Below are positions 14,947 to 22,966 of a stretch of 64,000 nt of DNA, in pieces. How positions within the stretch are numbered: position 1 is the stretch's first letter; every line of letters starts with the position of its first letter. The notes below the pieces were generated by a model. The model saw only the letters and a list, made by a program, of their open reading frames with translations. It was not told where the DNA came from and did no database searches. The stretch spans positions 124,001 to 188,000 of the forward strand of contig NZ_JAIMCB010000003.1 in the NCBI RefSeq assembly GCF_025499425.1. The letters run 5' to 3'. The translations under genes and the position numbers were made by a program. The stretch is from Acidiferrimicrobium sp. IK (GTDB lineage Bacteria; Actinomycetota; Acidimicrobiia; Acidimicrobiales; Palsa-688).

Positions 14947-15725
14947 GCGAGGACCTCGTCGGCGCCTGCGCAGACATCCTCGACGCCGCCGTCGCTCGCC
15001 GCGCCGCCATCCCCCGGTTGAGTGAGGCGTACCCGGAGTTGACCGTCGAGGACGCCTACCGGGTCCAAGACGAGCGCACCCGCCGGCGGGCGGACCGGGG
15101 AGACCCGGTCATCGGCGTCAAGCTCGGGCTCACCTCGCGGGCCAAGCAATCCCAGATGCAGCTCGACCAGCCCGTCTACGGCCGGATCTTCGCCAGCACC
15201 GTCCACCCGGCCGAAACCCCAGTACGCACCGGCACCCTCATCCACCCCAGGGTCGAGCCGGAGATCGTGTTCGTCATGGGCGAACGCCTAGAAGGCCCAG
15301 GGGTAACCGCCGCCGACGTCATGGCGGCCACCGAGGGAATCTGCTGTGGGCTGGAGATCCTCGACTCCCGCTTCGCCGACTTCTCGTTCGCCGCGCCGGA
15401 CGTGATCGCCGACAACACCTCCGAGGCGGGAGTGGTGCTCGGGCCGCGGGTCCTCGACCCGTCATCGCTCGACCTGCGCCTCCTCGGCTTGATCCTCGAA
15501 CAAGACGGCGACCCCTCGATGACCGCCGCCGGCGCGGCGTGTCTAGGGCATCCGGCCGAGGCGGTCGCCCTCCTCGCCAACTGGCTGGCAGGTCGCTCCG
15601 AAGCGGTGGAGGCTGGCTGGCTGGTCTTCTCCGGTGGGCTTACACCGTCGGTCCCGTTGGAGCCCGGCCACTCCGTCGCGGCAACCTTCGCCCACCTCGG
15701 ATCGGTGAGCGTCCGCGCCGTCTGA
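14943..15725 (+). CDS. dmpH: 4-oxalocrotonate decarboxylase (DmpH-like)
   Basis: 260 aa from GTG 14943, overlapping the aldolase stop as GTGA. Same fold as the hydratase but with the decarboxylase pattern: [79 protein letters not shown]. DmpH converts 4-oxalocrotonate to 2-hydroxypentadienoate and CO2. Its presence points to the dehydrogenase branch of catechol meta-cleavage, although no ring-cleavage dioxygenase or tautomerase lies in the window. A second hydratase role cannot be excluded by sequence. Confidence 0.82.
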   Translation: MSEDLVGACADILDAAVARRAAIPRLSEAYPELTVEDAYRVQDERTRRRADRGDPVIGVKLGLTSRAKQSQMQLDQPVYGRIFASTVHPAETPVRTGTLIHPRVEPEIVFVMGERLEGPGVTAADVMAATEGICCGLEILDSRFADFSFAAPDVIADNTSEAGVVLGPRVLDPSSLDLRLLGLILEQDGDPSMTAAGAACLGHPAEAVALLANWLAGRSEAVEAGWLVFSGGLTPSVPLEPGHSVAATFAHLGSVSVRAV

Positions 15726-15780
15726 CCGGAGCGGCGAAAAGGTACGGTCGAACTCGCTGGCGGATGGCTACCGTGCCCCG

Positions 15781-16602
15781 ATGACCGACTCCCAGCCCGT
15801 GGCCTTTCCCCCGGCGCTCGCGGACCTGGCGGCGGTGACCGAGAGGCTGGCCGCGGCCGGCTGCGTGGCCGCCGACGAGGAGGCCGGCGAGCTGCTCACC
15901 GCCGCTGGCGGCGACCCCGGGCGGCTGGAGGCGCTCGTCTCCCGGCGGGAGGGAGGCGAGCCGCTGGCGTGGATCACCGGGTGGGTGGCCTTTGGGCCCA
16001 CCCGGGTACAGGTCGAGGCCGGCGTGTACGTCCCCCGGGCCCAGACCGCAGCGTTGGCAGAGCGGGCCGCGAAGCTGTTGCCGCCCAACGGCCTGGCAGT
16101 CGATCTGTGCACCGGTTCGGGGGCCATCGCCGTCGCGATCGGCAACTCCCGGCCGGACGCTCGGGTGGTGGGGACCGACATCGATCCGCTGGCGTGCCGG
16201 TGCGCTGCGGCCAACGGCGTCGAGGTGTACGAGGGCCACCTCGCTGATCCTCTGCCCGCCGCCGTCGCCGGAGCCTGCGACGTGGTGGTCGGAGTCGTGC
16301 CCTACGTCCCCACCGACGCCATCGAATACCTGCCCCGTGACGCCCGCGACCACGAACCGCGCCTGGCCCTCGACGGGGGCCCCTCCGGCGTGCGCCTGCT
16401 CGTCGCGGCCGTCCGCGCCGCGGGAGCGCTGCTGCGCCCCGGCGGCACGTTGCTGCTGGAGCTGGGCGGCGACCAGGACCGCGAGCTGGCCGAGCCGCTC
16501 GCGGCGGCGGGCTTCGGGACGGCCCGCCGCCACGTCGACGAGGACGGAGACCTGCGCGGCCTAGAGGCCCGCCGGCTCACCGGCCGTGGTCGCCGACGGT
16601 GA
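15781..16602 (+). CDS. PrmC/HemK-like SAM methyltransferase lacking NPPY
   Basis: 273 aa. The N-terminal helical domain (GEPLAWITGWVAFGPTRVQV then EAGVYVPR) and SAM site AVDLCTGSGAIAVAIGNSRP (about 107-125) match the glutamine N5-methyltransferases of release factors. Where PrmC has the substrate-binding NPPY, this protein has VVPYVP (172-177), so it probably does not methylate a release-factor Gln in the usual way. Such NPPY-less paralogues occur in actinobacteria, possibly acting on small molecules. It lies 55 bp after the decarboxylase gene and may be cotranscribed with the catabolic operon. Confidence 0.75.
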   Translation: MTDSQPVAFPPALADLAAVTERLAAAGCVAADEEAGELLTAAGGDPGRLEALVSRREGGEPLAWITGWVAFGPTRVQVEAGVYVPRAQTAALAERAAKLLPPNGLAVDLCTGSGAIAVAIGNSRPDARVVGTDIDPLACRCAAANGVEVYEGHLADPLPAAVAGACDVVVGVVPYVPTDAIEYLPRDARDHEPRLALDGGPSGVRLLVAAVRAAGALLRPGGTLLLELGGDQDRELAEPLAAAGFGTARRHVDEDGDLRGLEARRLTGRGRRR

Positions 16603-16691
16603 CGGACCGTCGCAAGGCGTGCTGTCGTCACCTACGCTGAATCCGACGGTACGGACCGACGACCCCGATACCGACCTTCCGGAGGGACCCA

Positions 16692-18107
16692 ATGGAACCG
16701 TTGAGCGCACCGACCAGCCCGCCCGCCGATGCCATCCCGGCCACCGCAGACGTGGCGGCCGTCGTCGCTGGCCTGCGCAAGACCTTCTCGACCGGCCGCA
16801 CCCGCGACCTCGAGTGGAGGCTCGAGCAGCTCCGCAACATCGAGCGGCTGGTAGCCGAACGGGAGCAGGAGCTCGCCGCGGCGCTGGCCGCCGACCTCGG
16901 ACGGCCCCCGGTGGACGCCTGGCTTGGGGACGTGGCCCCGGTGGCGGCCGAGGCCAGGTACGCCCGCAAGCACCTCAAGGGATGGACCCGCCCTACCCGC
17001 ACCGGCCTGCCGCTGTCGATGCGGCCAGGCAAGGCGTTCTACCGTTACGAGCCGCTCGGCACGGTGCTGGTCATCGGGCCTTGGAACTACCCCGTCTACC
17101 TGACCCTCGGACCGCTGATCGGGGCCGTCGCGGCGGGGAACTGCACGGTCATCAAACCGTCGGAGCACGCCCCGGCGGTGTCGGCGGCTCTGGCCCGCCT
17201 CGTCCCCGAGTACCTCGACAGCGACGCCGTCGCAGTGCTGCAAGGCGACGCATCAGCGACCCAGGCCCTGCTCGCGCAGGGGGTGGACCACGCCTTCTTC
17301 ACCGGCGGCCCGGAGATCGGCAAGCTGGTCATGGCGGCCGCCGCCCCGCACCTCACCCCGGTCACTTTGGAGCTGGGCGGCAAGAGCCCCACCGTCGTCA
17401 CCCGCTCGGCTGACATCGACGTGGCGGCCCGCCGGATCGCATGGACCAAGCTGCTCAACTCCGGCCAGACCTGCGTCGCCCCGGACTACGTCCTAGTCGA
17501 CGCCGCGGTGCGCGACGAGCTGGTGGACAAGGTGGGGCGCAGCGCCGAGCAGTTCGCCGGCGGCTCCCTCGGCAAGCTCCCGATCGTCAACCGGCGCCAG
17601 TACAACCGTCTGGCCGGACTGCTCGGCGACGCAGGCGGCCAGGTGGCACTCGGCGGTGGTCTCGACGCCGACCGGGGGGCCATCGAACCGACGATCGTCG
17701 TCGACCCCGACGTCGCCGCGCCGCTCATGACCGAGGAGATATTCGGCCCGATCCTCCCGGTGGTCACCATCAACTCCCTGAGCGAAGGCATCGACTTCGT
17801 GGTCAGCCGCCCCAAGCCGCTCGCCGCCTACCTGTTCAGCAACGACAAGACCGAGCAGCGCCGGTTCGTCGACGAGGTCAGCGCCGGGGGGATCGTCATC
17901 AACCACGCAGCGATGCACGTCCTCGCCCCCAACCTGCCCTTCGGCGGGGTAGGCACGAGCGGCATGGGCGCCTACCACGGGCGCTGGGGGTTCGAGACGT
18001 TCAGCCACCGCAAGTCGGTGCTGGTCAAACCGGCCCGTCCCGACCTCAAGCTGCCGTACCCGCCGTACTCGGCCCGGGCCGAGAAGCTCCTGCGCCGGTT
18101 CTTCTAG
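16692..18107 (+). CDS. aldehyde dehydrogenase, class 3-like
   Basis: 471 aa NAD(P)-dependent aldehyde dehydrogenase. Readable parts: VLVIGPWNYPVYLTLGPLIG, AGNCTVIKPSEHAP, FFTGGPEIGKLVM, the general base Glu in VTLELGGKSPTVV, the nucleophile in NSGQTCVAPDYVL, and EEIFGPILPVV. The short length, PWNYP and C-terminal NHAAMHVLAPNLPFGGVGTS with SHRKSVL point to the ALDH3/fatty-aldehyde group. RBS GGAGGG precedes ATG 16692. Its place after a meta-cleavage set suggests oxidation of an aldehyde intermediate, but ALDH3 members also oxidise alkanals. Confidence 0.92.
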   Translation: MEPLSAPTSPPADAIPATADVAAVVAGLRKTFSTGRTRDLEWRLEQLRNIERLVAEREQELAAALAADLGRPPVDAWLGDVAPVAAEARYARKHLKGWTRPTRTGLPLSMRPGKAFYRYEPLGTVLVIGPWNYPVYLTLGPLIGAVAAGNCTVIKPSEHAPAVSAALARLVPEYLDSDAVAVLQGDASATQALLAQGVDHAFFTGGPEIGKLVMAAAAPHLTPVTLELGGKSPTVVTRSADIDVAARRIAWTKLLNSGQTCVAPDYVLVDAAVRDELVDKVGRSAEQFAGGSLGKLPIVNRRQYNRLAGLLGDAGGQVALGGGLDADRGAIEPTIVVDPDVAAPLMTEEIFGPILPVVTINSLSEGIDFVVSRPKPLAAYLFSNDKTEQRRFVDEVSAGGIVINHAAMHVLAPNLPFGGVGTSGMGAYHGRWGFETFSHRKSVLVKPARPDLKLPYPPYSARAEKLLRRFF

Positions 18108-18127
18108 GCCGGGCGGGCGGCGGGCAG

Positions 18128-19216
18128 GTGGACCTCGACGCGTTCCGGCGCTCGGCCCGGCAGTGGCTGGCGTCTGAGGCCACCGACGCCCCGCCCGACT
18201 ACGGCGCCATCGTCCCCGAGCAGTGGGCCGACGCCGGCCGCCGGTGGCAGCGACACGTCCACGACAGCGGGTTCGCCGGTATCCACTGGCCGGTCCGCTT
18301 CGGCGGGCGGGGTCTCTCCCCGGCCCACACGTCGGTGTGGGTGGAGGAGTGCGCCCGGGCCGGGGTGCCTCCTTACCTCAACATGGTCGGTTTGGTCCTG
18401 ACCGCCGAGGCCCTCCTCGCGTTCGGAACCGAACGCCAGCAGTCCGCCCACCTGCCCGCACTGGCCAGCGGTGCCGCCCTGTGGTGCCAGATGTTCTCCG
18501 AACCCGACGCCGGCAGCGACTTGGCCCATCTGCGGACGGTGGCCATCCGCGACGGGGAGGGGTGGCGCCTCGAGGGGCAGAAGGTGTGGACATCAAACGC
18601 CCACTTCGCGGACTGGGCGATCTGCCTGGCTCGCACCGACTTGGAGGCACCGGCTCACCGAGGCCTGTCGTTGTTCCTCCTCGACGTGCACAGCCCGGGC
18701 GTGACAGTCCTGCCGCTGCGGCAGATGACCGGCCAGCGGGAGTTCGCGCAGGTCGTGCTCGACGGGGTGGCCGTTCCGTCCGAAGCGCTCCTCGGCGACG
18801 TGAACGGCGGGTGGCGCGTCACGATGTCCACGCTCGGCCACGAGCGCGACCACGTCGGCGGCCTGGTCATCTCCATGAACCACCAGATCGCCGAGACCGT
18901 CCGCTACCTCGACGAAGCGACCCCGGTAGCCAAAGACCGCGCCGTGCGGCTGTGGACCCGCGGCCGCGCCCTCGGCCATCTCGGCCAGCAGCGGGCCCGG
19001 CTCGGGGACGCCGGCGCCTCCCTGATGAAGCTCGGGGTGACCGGACTTGGCCTCGAGCACGCCGACCTGACCGCGGCCCTAGCCGGCCCCGCCGCCACCG
19101 TGTCGGGCCCGGCTGCGTCCCGTGTCGGGGCGGCGCCGGCGCTGGGCATCGCTGGTGGAACCACGGAAGTGCAAAAGTCGATCATCGCCGAGCGGCTGCT
19201 CGGGCTGCCCCGGTGA
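18128..19216 (+). CDS. acyl-CoA dehydrogenase (FadE-like)
   Basis: 362 aa flavoprotein from GTG 18128. Motifs: FAGIHWPVRFGGRGLSPAHT, CQMFSEPDAGSDLAHLRT (FAD/substrate loop), EGQKVWTSNAHFADWAICLA, and C-terminal GIAGGTTEVQKSIIAERLLG. The residue before GGT is Ala, not the Glu used as base in many acyl-CoA dehydrogenases, a change common in one subunit of mycobacterial heteromeric FadE enzymes. A Glu-bearing partner could be the dehydrogenase at 38720. Lies 20 bp after the aldehyde dehydrogenase gene. Confidence 0.9.
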   Translation: MDLDAFRRSARQWLASEATDAPPDYGAIVPEQWADAGRRWQRHVHDSGFAGIHWPVRFGGRGLSPAHTSVWVEECARAGVPPYLNMVGLVLTAEALLAFGTERQQSAHLPALASGAALWCQMFSEPDAGSDLAHLRTVAIRDGEGWRLEGQKVWTSNAHFADWAICLARTDLEAPAHRGLSLFLLDVHSPGVTVLPLRQMTGQREFAQVVLDGVAVPSEALLGDVNGGWRVTMSTLGHERDHVGGLVISMNHQIAETVRYLDEATPVAKDRAVRLWTRGRALGHLGQQRARLGDAGASLMKLGVTGLGLEHADLTAALAGPAATVSGPAASRVGAAPALGIAGGTTEVQKSIIAERLLGLPR

Positions 19217-19299
19217 AGCGAGACCGTCGAGGTCTGCCGCAACGTTCACCCTGACGCCCCCTACCATGCTGGGTACGTCCCCACAGGAGGCTGCAGCAA

Positions 19300-19824
19300 A
19301 TGTTCCGTCACCACGCCGACCGCCCCGATCCCGCGCTCCAAGCCGCCAGGGCAGAGGCCGAGTCGCTGCTCGGTCGGCTGAGCCACGACGTGTCGACGCT
19401 CGACGACGGCGGTGATCCCACCAACCGCCAGGCCCTGGCCGACGCGGCCGAGCGTTACAACACCGCCGGCGCCCAGATGGGCGAGGCGACAACGGTGGGC
19501 GAGATAAACGTGGTGCGCAACATCGCCATCGAGGGCCTCCATTCCACCAGGCTGGTCCGCACCCGACTAGGCCTCGACCCCGGCCCGGAGCCGGCCGCCA
19601 TCCCAGTCACCCCGCCGCCGGCCGAACTCCCACAGCAACCGGCGTGGGGCGGCCGCAGGAGCGGCAACGGGCTGGGCGGAGCGCTCGGCGCTGGACTGGC
19701 CGGAGGTCTGCTCGGGATGCTCGGCGGCGAAGTCCTCGGTGAGGTCTTCGACGGCGACCAAGGCGGTGGCGACTGGGGCGGAGGCGGCGGATGGGGCGGC
19801 GACAACGACGGCGGGGGCTGGTAG
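19300..19824 (+). CDS. hypothetical protein with glycine-rich C-terminus, PspA neighbour
   Basis: 174 aa. The first 90 residues are an acidic helical domain (ALQAARAEAESLLGRLSHDV ... LADAAERYNTAGAQMGEATT). A proline linker follows. The end is a glycine/alanine hydrophobic segment GLGGALGAGLAGGLLGMLGG and an acidic DQGGGDWGGGGGWGGDNDGG tail. RBS AGGAGG is present. It is convergent with pspA and separated only by a hairpin. Similar helical, Gly-rich proteins are often found beside pspA in actinobacteria, so a membrane-stress partner is plausible. Confidence 0.7.
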   Translation: MFRHHADRPDPALQAARAEAESLLGRLSHDVSTLDDGGDPTNRQALADAAERYNTAGAQMGEATTVGEINVVRNIAIEGLHSTRLVRTRLGLDPGPEPAAIPVTPPPAELPQQPAWGGRRSGNGLGGALGAGLAGGLLGMLGGEVLGEVFDGDQGGGDWGGGGGWGGDNDGGGW

Positions 19825-19844
19825 GACCACCAAGCTCCCGGCGG

Positions 19845-19868
19845 GCCCCCGCAGCCTGGTTCGGGGGC
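19845..19868. terminator. bidirectional hairpin between convergent genes
   Basis: GCCCCCG and CGGGGGC pair over a 10-nt loop in the 58-bp gap between the glycine-rich protein gene and pspA. No U-tract on either side. Confidence 0.5.
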
Positions 19869-19882
19869 TGGGCGCCCCCCGG

Positions 19883-20701
19883 TCAGGGCTTGCTGGTTGC
19901 GCCGCTGTCGTCGGCGACGGCCGCTTCCTCGTCGGCTGAACCGGCGCCGTCAGACCCGGTGCTGGCAGCACCCGCCCCGAGCTGACCGGGCTCGCTACTG
20001 GTCCCAAGCGCAGAAGGCTGCGCCGTGCCGGCGCTCAACTCGGCCAGGATCGCGTCCGCCTCGCTGGTCAGCTCCGCGTGGTGGACGTGCATCTCCTGCA
20101 CTTCGGGACTGGCGCTCGACAGCTCCGTCTGGGCCTGGGCTTCGGCGAACTGGCCGGCGACCTTCTGGCGGATCTCGTCGAAGCTCGGTGCGTTGCCTTC
20201 CCCGGTCAGGTCGCTGAGCTGCTTCATGCTCGACGCCATCTCCTGCTGCATCCGGGTCTGATCGATCTGGGCCCGGATGGTCGAGCGCTCATTGACCTTC
20301 TGCTGGAGCTGGAACGCCGACTCCGACACGGCCTGGCGGGCGTCGGCGGCGGCTGCCTCCAGTTGCGGGATCTGAGCGCTCAGCCCCTGGATCTGGTCCC
20401 GCAGCCCCGCGATCTTCGTAGCGAAGGTCCGAGCCGCGTCGAGGTTCCCCTGCTGCTGCGCGGCCATCGCCGACTTGGTGTAGCGGGCCTCCTGAGTCGA
20501 CAGCTCCGCGAGGCGCATCTTGGCCAGCTTGTCCTGGGCGATGACGTGGCTGGCCGCCGCCTCCAGATCCCGGTGGTGAGCTTGCAGCTCGCTGATGGCC
20601 TGCTCCAGCTGCACCTTCGGGTCGGCATGGGCGTCGAGGGTGGTCTGGGCCTTCGCTTGGGCGTAGCTGTTCGCCCGCTTGAACATCTTGCCCCACGACA
20701 T
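19883..20701 (-). CDS. pspA: PspA/IM30 (ESCRT-III-like) membrane-stress protein
   Basis: 272 aa. Starts MSWGKMFKRANSYAQAKAQT, followed by a long, almost uninterrupted coiled coil (residues about 25-190): DPKVQLEQAISELQAHHRDL, ALARTFATKIAGLRDQIQ-type heptads and MQQEMASSMKQLSDLTG. The tail is disordered and acidic. PspA/Vipp1 proteins polymerise on damaged inner membrane. The C-terminal acidic Gly/Ser extension is longer than in E. coli PspA. Divergent from the DedA gene, sharing a 169-bp promoter region. Confidence 0.92.
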   Translation of the reverse strand: MSWGKMFKRANSYAQAKAQTTLDAHADPKVQLEQAISELQAHHRDLEAAASHVIAQDKLAKMRLAELSTQEARYTKSAMAAQQQGNLDAARTFATKIAGLRDQIQGLSAQIPQLEAAAADARQAVSESAFQLQQKVNERSTIRAQIDQTRMQQEMASSMKQLSDLTGEGNAPSFDEIRQKVAGQFAEAQAQTELSSASPEVQEMHVHHAELTSEADAILAELSAGTAQPSALGTSSEPGQLGAGAASTGSDGAGSADEEAAVADDSGATSKP

Positions 20702-20870
20702 GAGGGTGCTCCTTTTGCATCGGCCCCGGCTCGGCTGCCGAGGCTGCCACCGGCGGATCGGTCTTGGGCACCAGCATCGCGCCGCCGGCGTGACTTCTCA
20801 CGCCGATCCGCGGCGGTACGCTCCAGGGGCCCTCCCGCGTCGCGGTCGCGCCGCTGCGGGCTTCCCCCCC

Positions 20871-21542
20871 ATGAGCTTGAGCACGGCCGACCTGGCCACC
20901 CACCTGGTCTCGGACCTCGGCTACTGGGGTCTGTCCGCGGGTCTGTTCCTGGACAGCTTCGGTGTCCCGGTCCCATCCGAGGTCCTGATCCCTCTGGCTG
21001 TCGTCGGAGCAGCACAGGGACACCTCGACTTGTGGGCGGTTGCCGTGGTGGCGGTCGTCGCGCAGGTCGCGGGCGCGACGGTGAGCTATGTGATCGGTCG
21101 GCGCGGCGGGGTGCCCGCAGTCCGTCGGTTCGGGCGTTACGTGCTGCTCTCCCCGCAGCACCTAGAGCGCGCCGAGCGAGTGTTTGCCCGCTACGGCGGG
21201 TGGATCGCCGCGGTGGGGCGGTGCCTGCCGGTGGTCAGAGGCCTGATCGGCTTCCCGGCCGGTGCAGCCCACATGCCGCTCGGGCGGTTCGTGGCCTGGA
21301 CCGCGGTCGGCTCGGTCGCGTGGACCGGGGTCCTGGTGGGGCTCGGGGAGCTACTCAGCACCAACCTGGGGCTCATCGACCGAGTGTTCAACCAGGTGTC
21401 CGTCGCCTTCGTGGTGGCTCTGGTCGCCGCGGCCGTTCTCTACGTCAGGCGCGCACGGCGCAGGCGGCCGGCGCCCGTCGAGGAGACGCCGAGCGAGACC
21501 GAGGCCCGTGCGGCCGCCGCGGCACCTCGCTGTCCCCGCTGA
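20871..21542 (+). CDS. DedA-family membrane protein
   Basis: 223 aa with several transmembrane stretches. DedA signature: GLFLDSFGVPVPSEVLIPLA (the E near a re-entrant loop), then VAGATVSYVIGRRGG, FARYGGWIAAVGRCLPVVRG (the R-x-x-P-x-x-R proton-coupling motif as RCLPVVR) and FPAGAAHMPLGRFVAWTAVG. DedA proteins handle lipid carriers such as undecaprenyl phosphate or phospholipids. A basic cytoplasmic tail follows the last helix. Together with the divergent pspA gene it forms an envelope-maintenance pair. Confidence 0.9.
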   Translation: MSLSTADLATHLVSDLGYWGLSAGLFLDSFGVPVPSEVLIPLAVVGAAQGHLDLWAVAVVAVVAQVAGATVSYVIGRRGGVPAVRRFGRYVLLSPQHLERAERVFARYGGWIAAVGRCLPVVRGLIGFPAGAAHMPLGRFVAWTAVGSVAWTGVLVGLGELLSTNLGLIDRVFNQVSVAFVVALVAAAVLYVRRARRRRPAPVEETPSETEARAAAAAPRCPR

Positions 21543-21547
21543 GGAAG

Positions 21548-21563
21548 TGAGACTAGAGTATCG
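21548..21563. promoter_or_regulatory. candidate TetR operator upstream of the P450 gene
   Basis: TGAGACTAGAGTATCG is an imperfect 16-bp palindrome with half-sites close to TGATACT. A sister site TGAGATGTCAGTATCA lies between the tetR-type gene and the thiolase gene at 25311. Both are followed by a TTT run. This suggests that the TetR protein at 24635 controls itself, the thiolase and the P450. Confidence 0.5.
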
Positions 21564-21614
21564 TTTCGTCGCAGGGCCTTTGAGAGGGAAGAGGCCCCGA
21601 CGAGGAGGACTGCT

Positions 21615-22871
21615 GTGACCGTGATCGAAGGGGTCGACATCGACCTGTCTGCGCCCGAGTTCTGGAGCCTGCCGTGGGCGGAGCGCGAGCGCGGCTACCA
21701 GTTGCTTCGCCAGCACCAACCCCTCGCGTTCTTCGAGGAGCCCGACCAGATCCCCGGCCTCGACCAGCCGAAAGGCCCCGGCTACCGGGCGGTGGTCCGC
21801 CACGCCGACGTGCTCGAGGTGTCGCGACGGCCGGCCACGTTCTGCTCCGGGCAGGGCGCCACGAGTGTCATCGACATGCCGGCTGATCTCAACGAGTTCT
21901 ACGGGTCGCTGATCAGCATGGACGACCCCCGCCACGCCCGGCTCCGGCGGATCGTCTCGGGCGCGTTCACGCCGCGCATGCTCCAGCGGATCCTTGATCA
22001 GGTGGAGCACACCGCGGCCGAGGTCCTCGACGGCATCGACCGGTCCTCCGTCGACCTGGTGGCTGACATCGCCGCTCCTTTTCCCCTCCTCGTCATCCTC
22101 GACATGATGGGCGTGCCGCGAAGCGAGCGGGGAATGATCCTTGAATCGGCCAACGCCATCCTGTCGGGCGGCGATCCCGACTTCCTGCCGCCGGGCAAGG
22201 ACTTCCTGACCGCCATCCTCGAGGCCGGCATGAACCTCTCGGCGCTGATGGAACCCCTCGCCGCCGCCCGCCGCGACGTGCCGACCGACGACTTGGTATC
22301 AGCGCTCATCCACGCCGACGTCGAGGGAGAGCCGATCACCGATCAGGAGGTGGTGTCGTTCTTCATCCTGCTGCTCGTCGCGGGCAGCGAGACCACCCGC
22401 ACGGCCGTCTCCCATGGCGTGTGGGCGTTCGCCGAGCACCCCGAGCAGCGGCAGATCTGGGTGGACGACTTCGACGCTGTCGCCCCGACCGCGGTCGACG
22501 AGATCGTCCGTTGGGCGACCCCGGTCATCTCCATGCGCCGCACCGTCACCGAGGACGTGACCCTGGCCGGCACCGATCTCCACGCCGGCGACAAGCTGCT
22601 TCTCATGTATGCCGCGGCCAACCGCGACGAGGCGGTGTTCGACAACCCGCACACATTCGACGTCCGCCGCAGCCCCAACCCTCACGTCGGCTTCGGCGGC
22701 CCCGGTCCCCATTTCTGCCTCGGCGCTCACCTGGCCCGCCGGGAGATCACCGTCATGTTCCGGGAGCTGTTCCGCCGCTACCCCGACCTGACCGTCACCG
22801 ACGCGCCGGCCCAGCTGCAGTCGGCGTTCATCAACGGCATCAAGCGGCTGCCCGTCGACCTCGGTCGCTGA
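21615..22871 (+). CDS. cytochrome P450 (steroid/fatty-acid type)
   Basis: 418 aa from GTG 21615, preceded by GAGGAGGA. I-helix oxygen-activation motif AGSETT at 256-261, K-helix EIVR at 296-299, heme loop FGGPGPHFCLG at 360-370 with the thiolate C368. FGGPGPHxCLGAxLARxE is typical of the mycobacterial CYP125/CYP142-like and related groups that oxidise sterol side chains or fatty acids. Soluble, so it needs a ferredoxin and reductase encoded elsewhere. It lies upstream of an acyl-CoA dehydrogenase, TetR regulator and thiolase. Confidence 0.93.
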   Translation: MTVIEGVDIDLSAPEFWSLPWAERERGYQLLRQHQPLAFFEEPDQIPGLDQPKGPGYRAVVRHADVLEVSRRPATFCSGQGATSVIDMPADLNEFYGSLISMDDPRHARLRRIVSGAFTPRMLQRILDQVEHTAAEVLDGIDRSSVDLVADIAAPFPLLVILDMMGVPRSERGMILESANAILSGGDPDFLPPGKDFLTAILEAGMNLSALMEPLAAARRDVPTDDLVSALIHADVEGEPITDQEVVSFFILLLVAGSETTRTAVSHGVWAFAEHPEQRQIWVDDFDAVAPTAVDEIVRWATPVISMRRTVTEDVTLAGTDLHAGDKLLLMYAAANRDEAVFDNPHTFDVRRSPNPHVGFGGPGPHFCLGAHLARREITVMFRELFRRYPDLTVTDAPAQLQSAFINGIKRLPVDLGR

Positions 22872-22966
22872 CCGGCCGATCTGGCTGGCGCGCCCCTCCC
22901 GGGCGTCCTGTTGGTCTGGTTGTCCCGCCCACCCGGGCGGCCCCGCTCGCAGTAAGGAGACTCACC

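Noticed and set aside
17441-18127. Upstream extension of the acyl-CoA dehydrogenase reading frame
   Set aside because: Overlaps the aldehyde dehydrogenase gene out of frame and has shadow composition; the dehydrogenase starts at GTG 18128.
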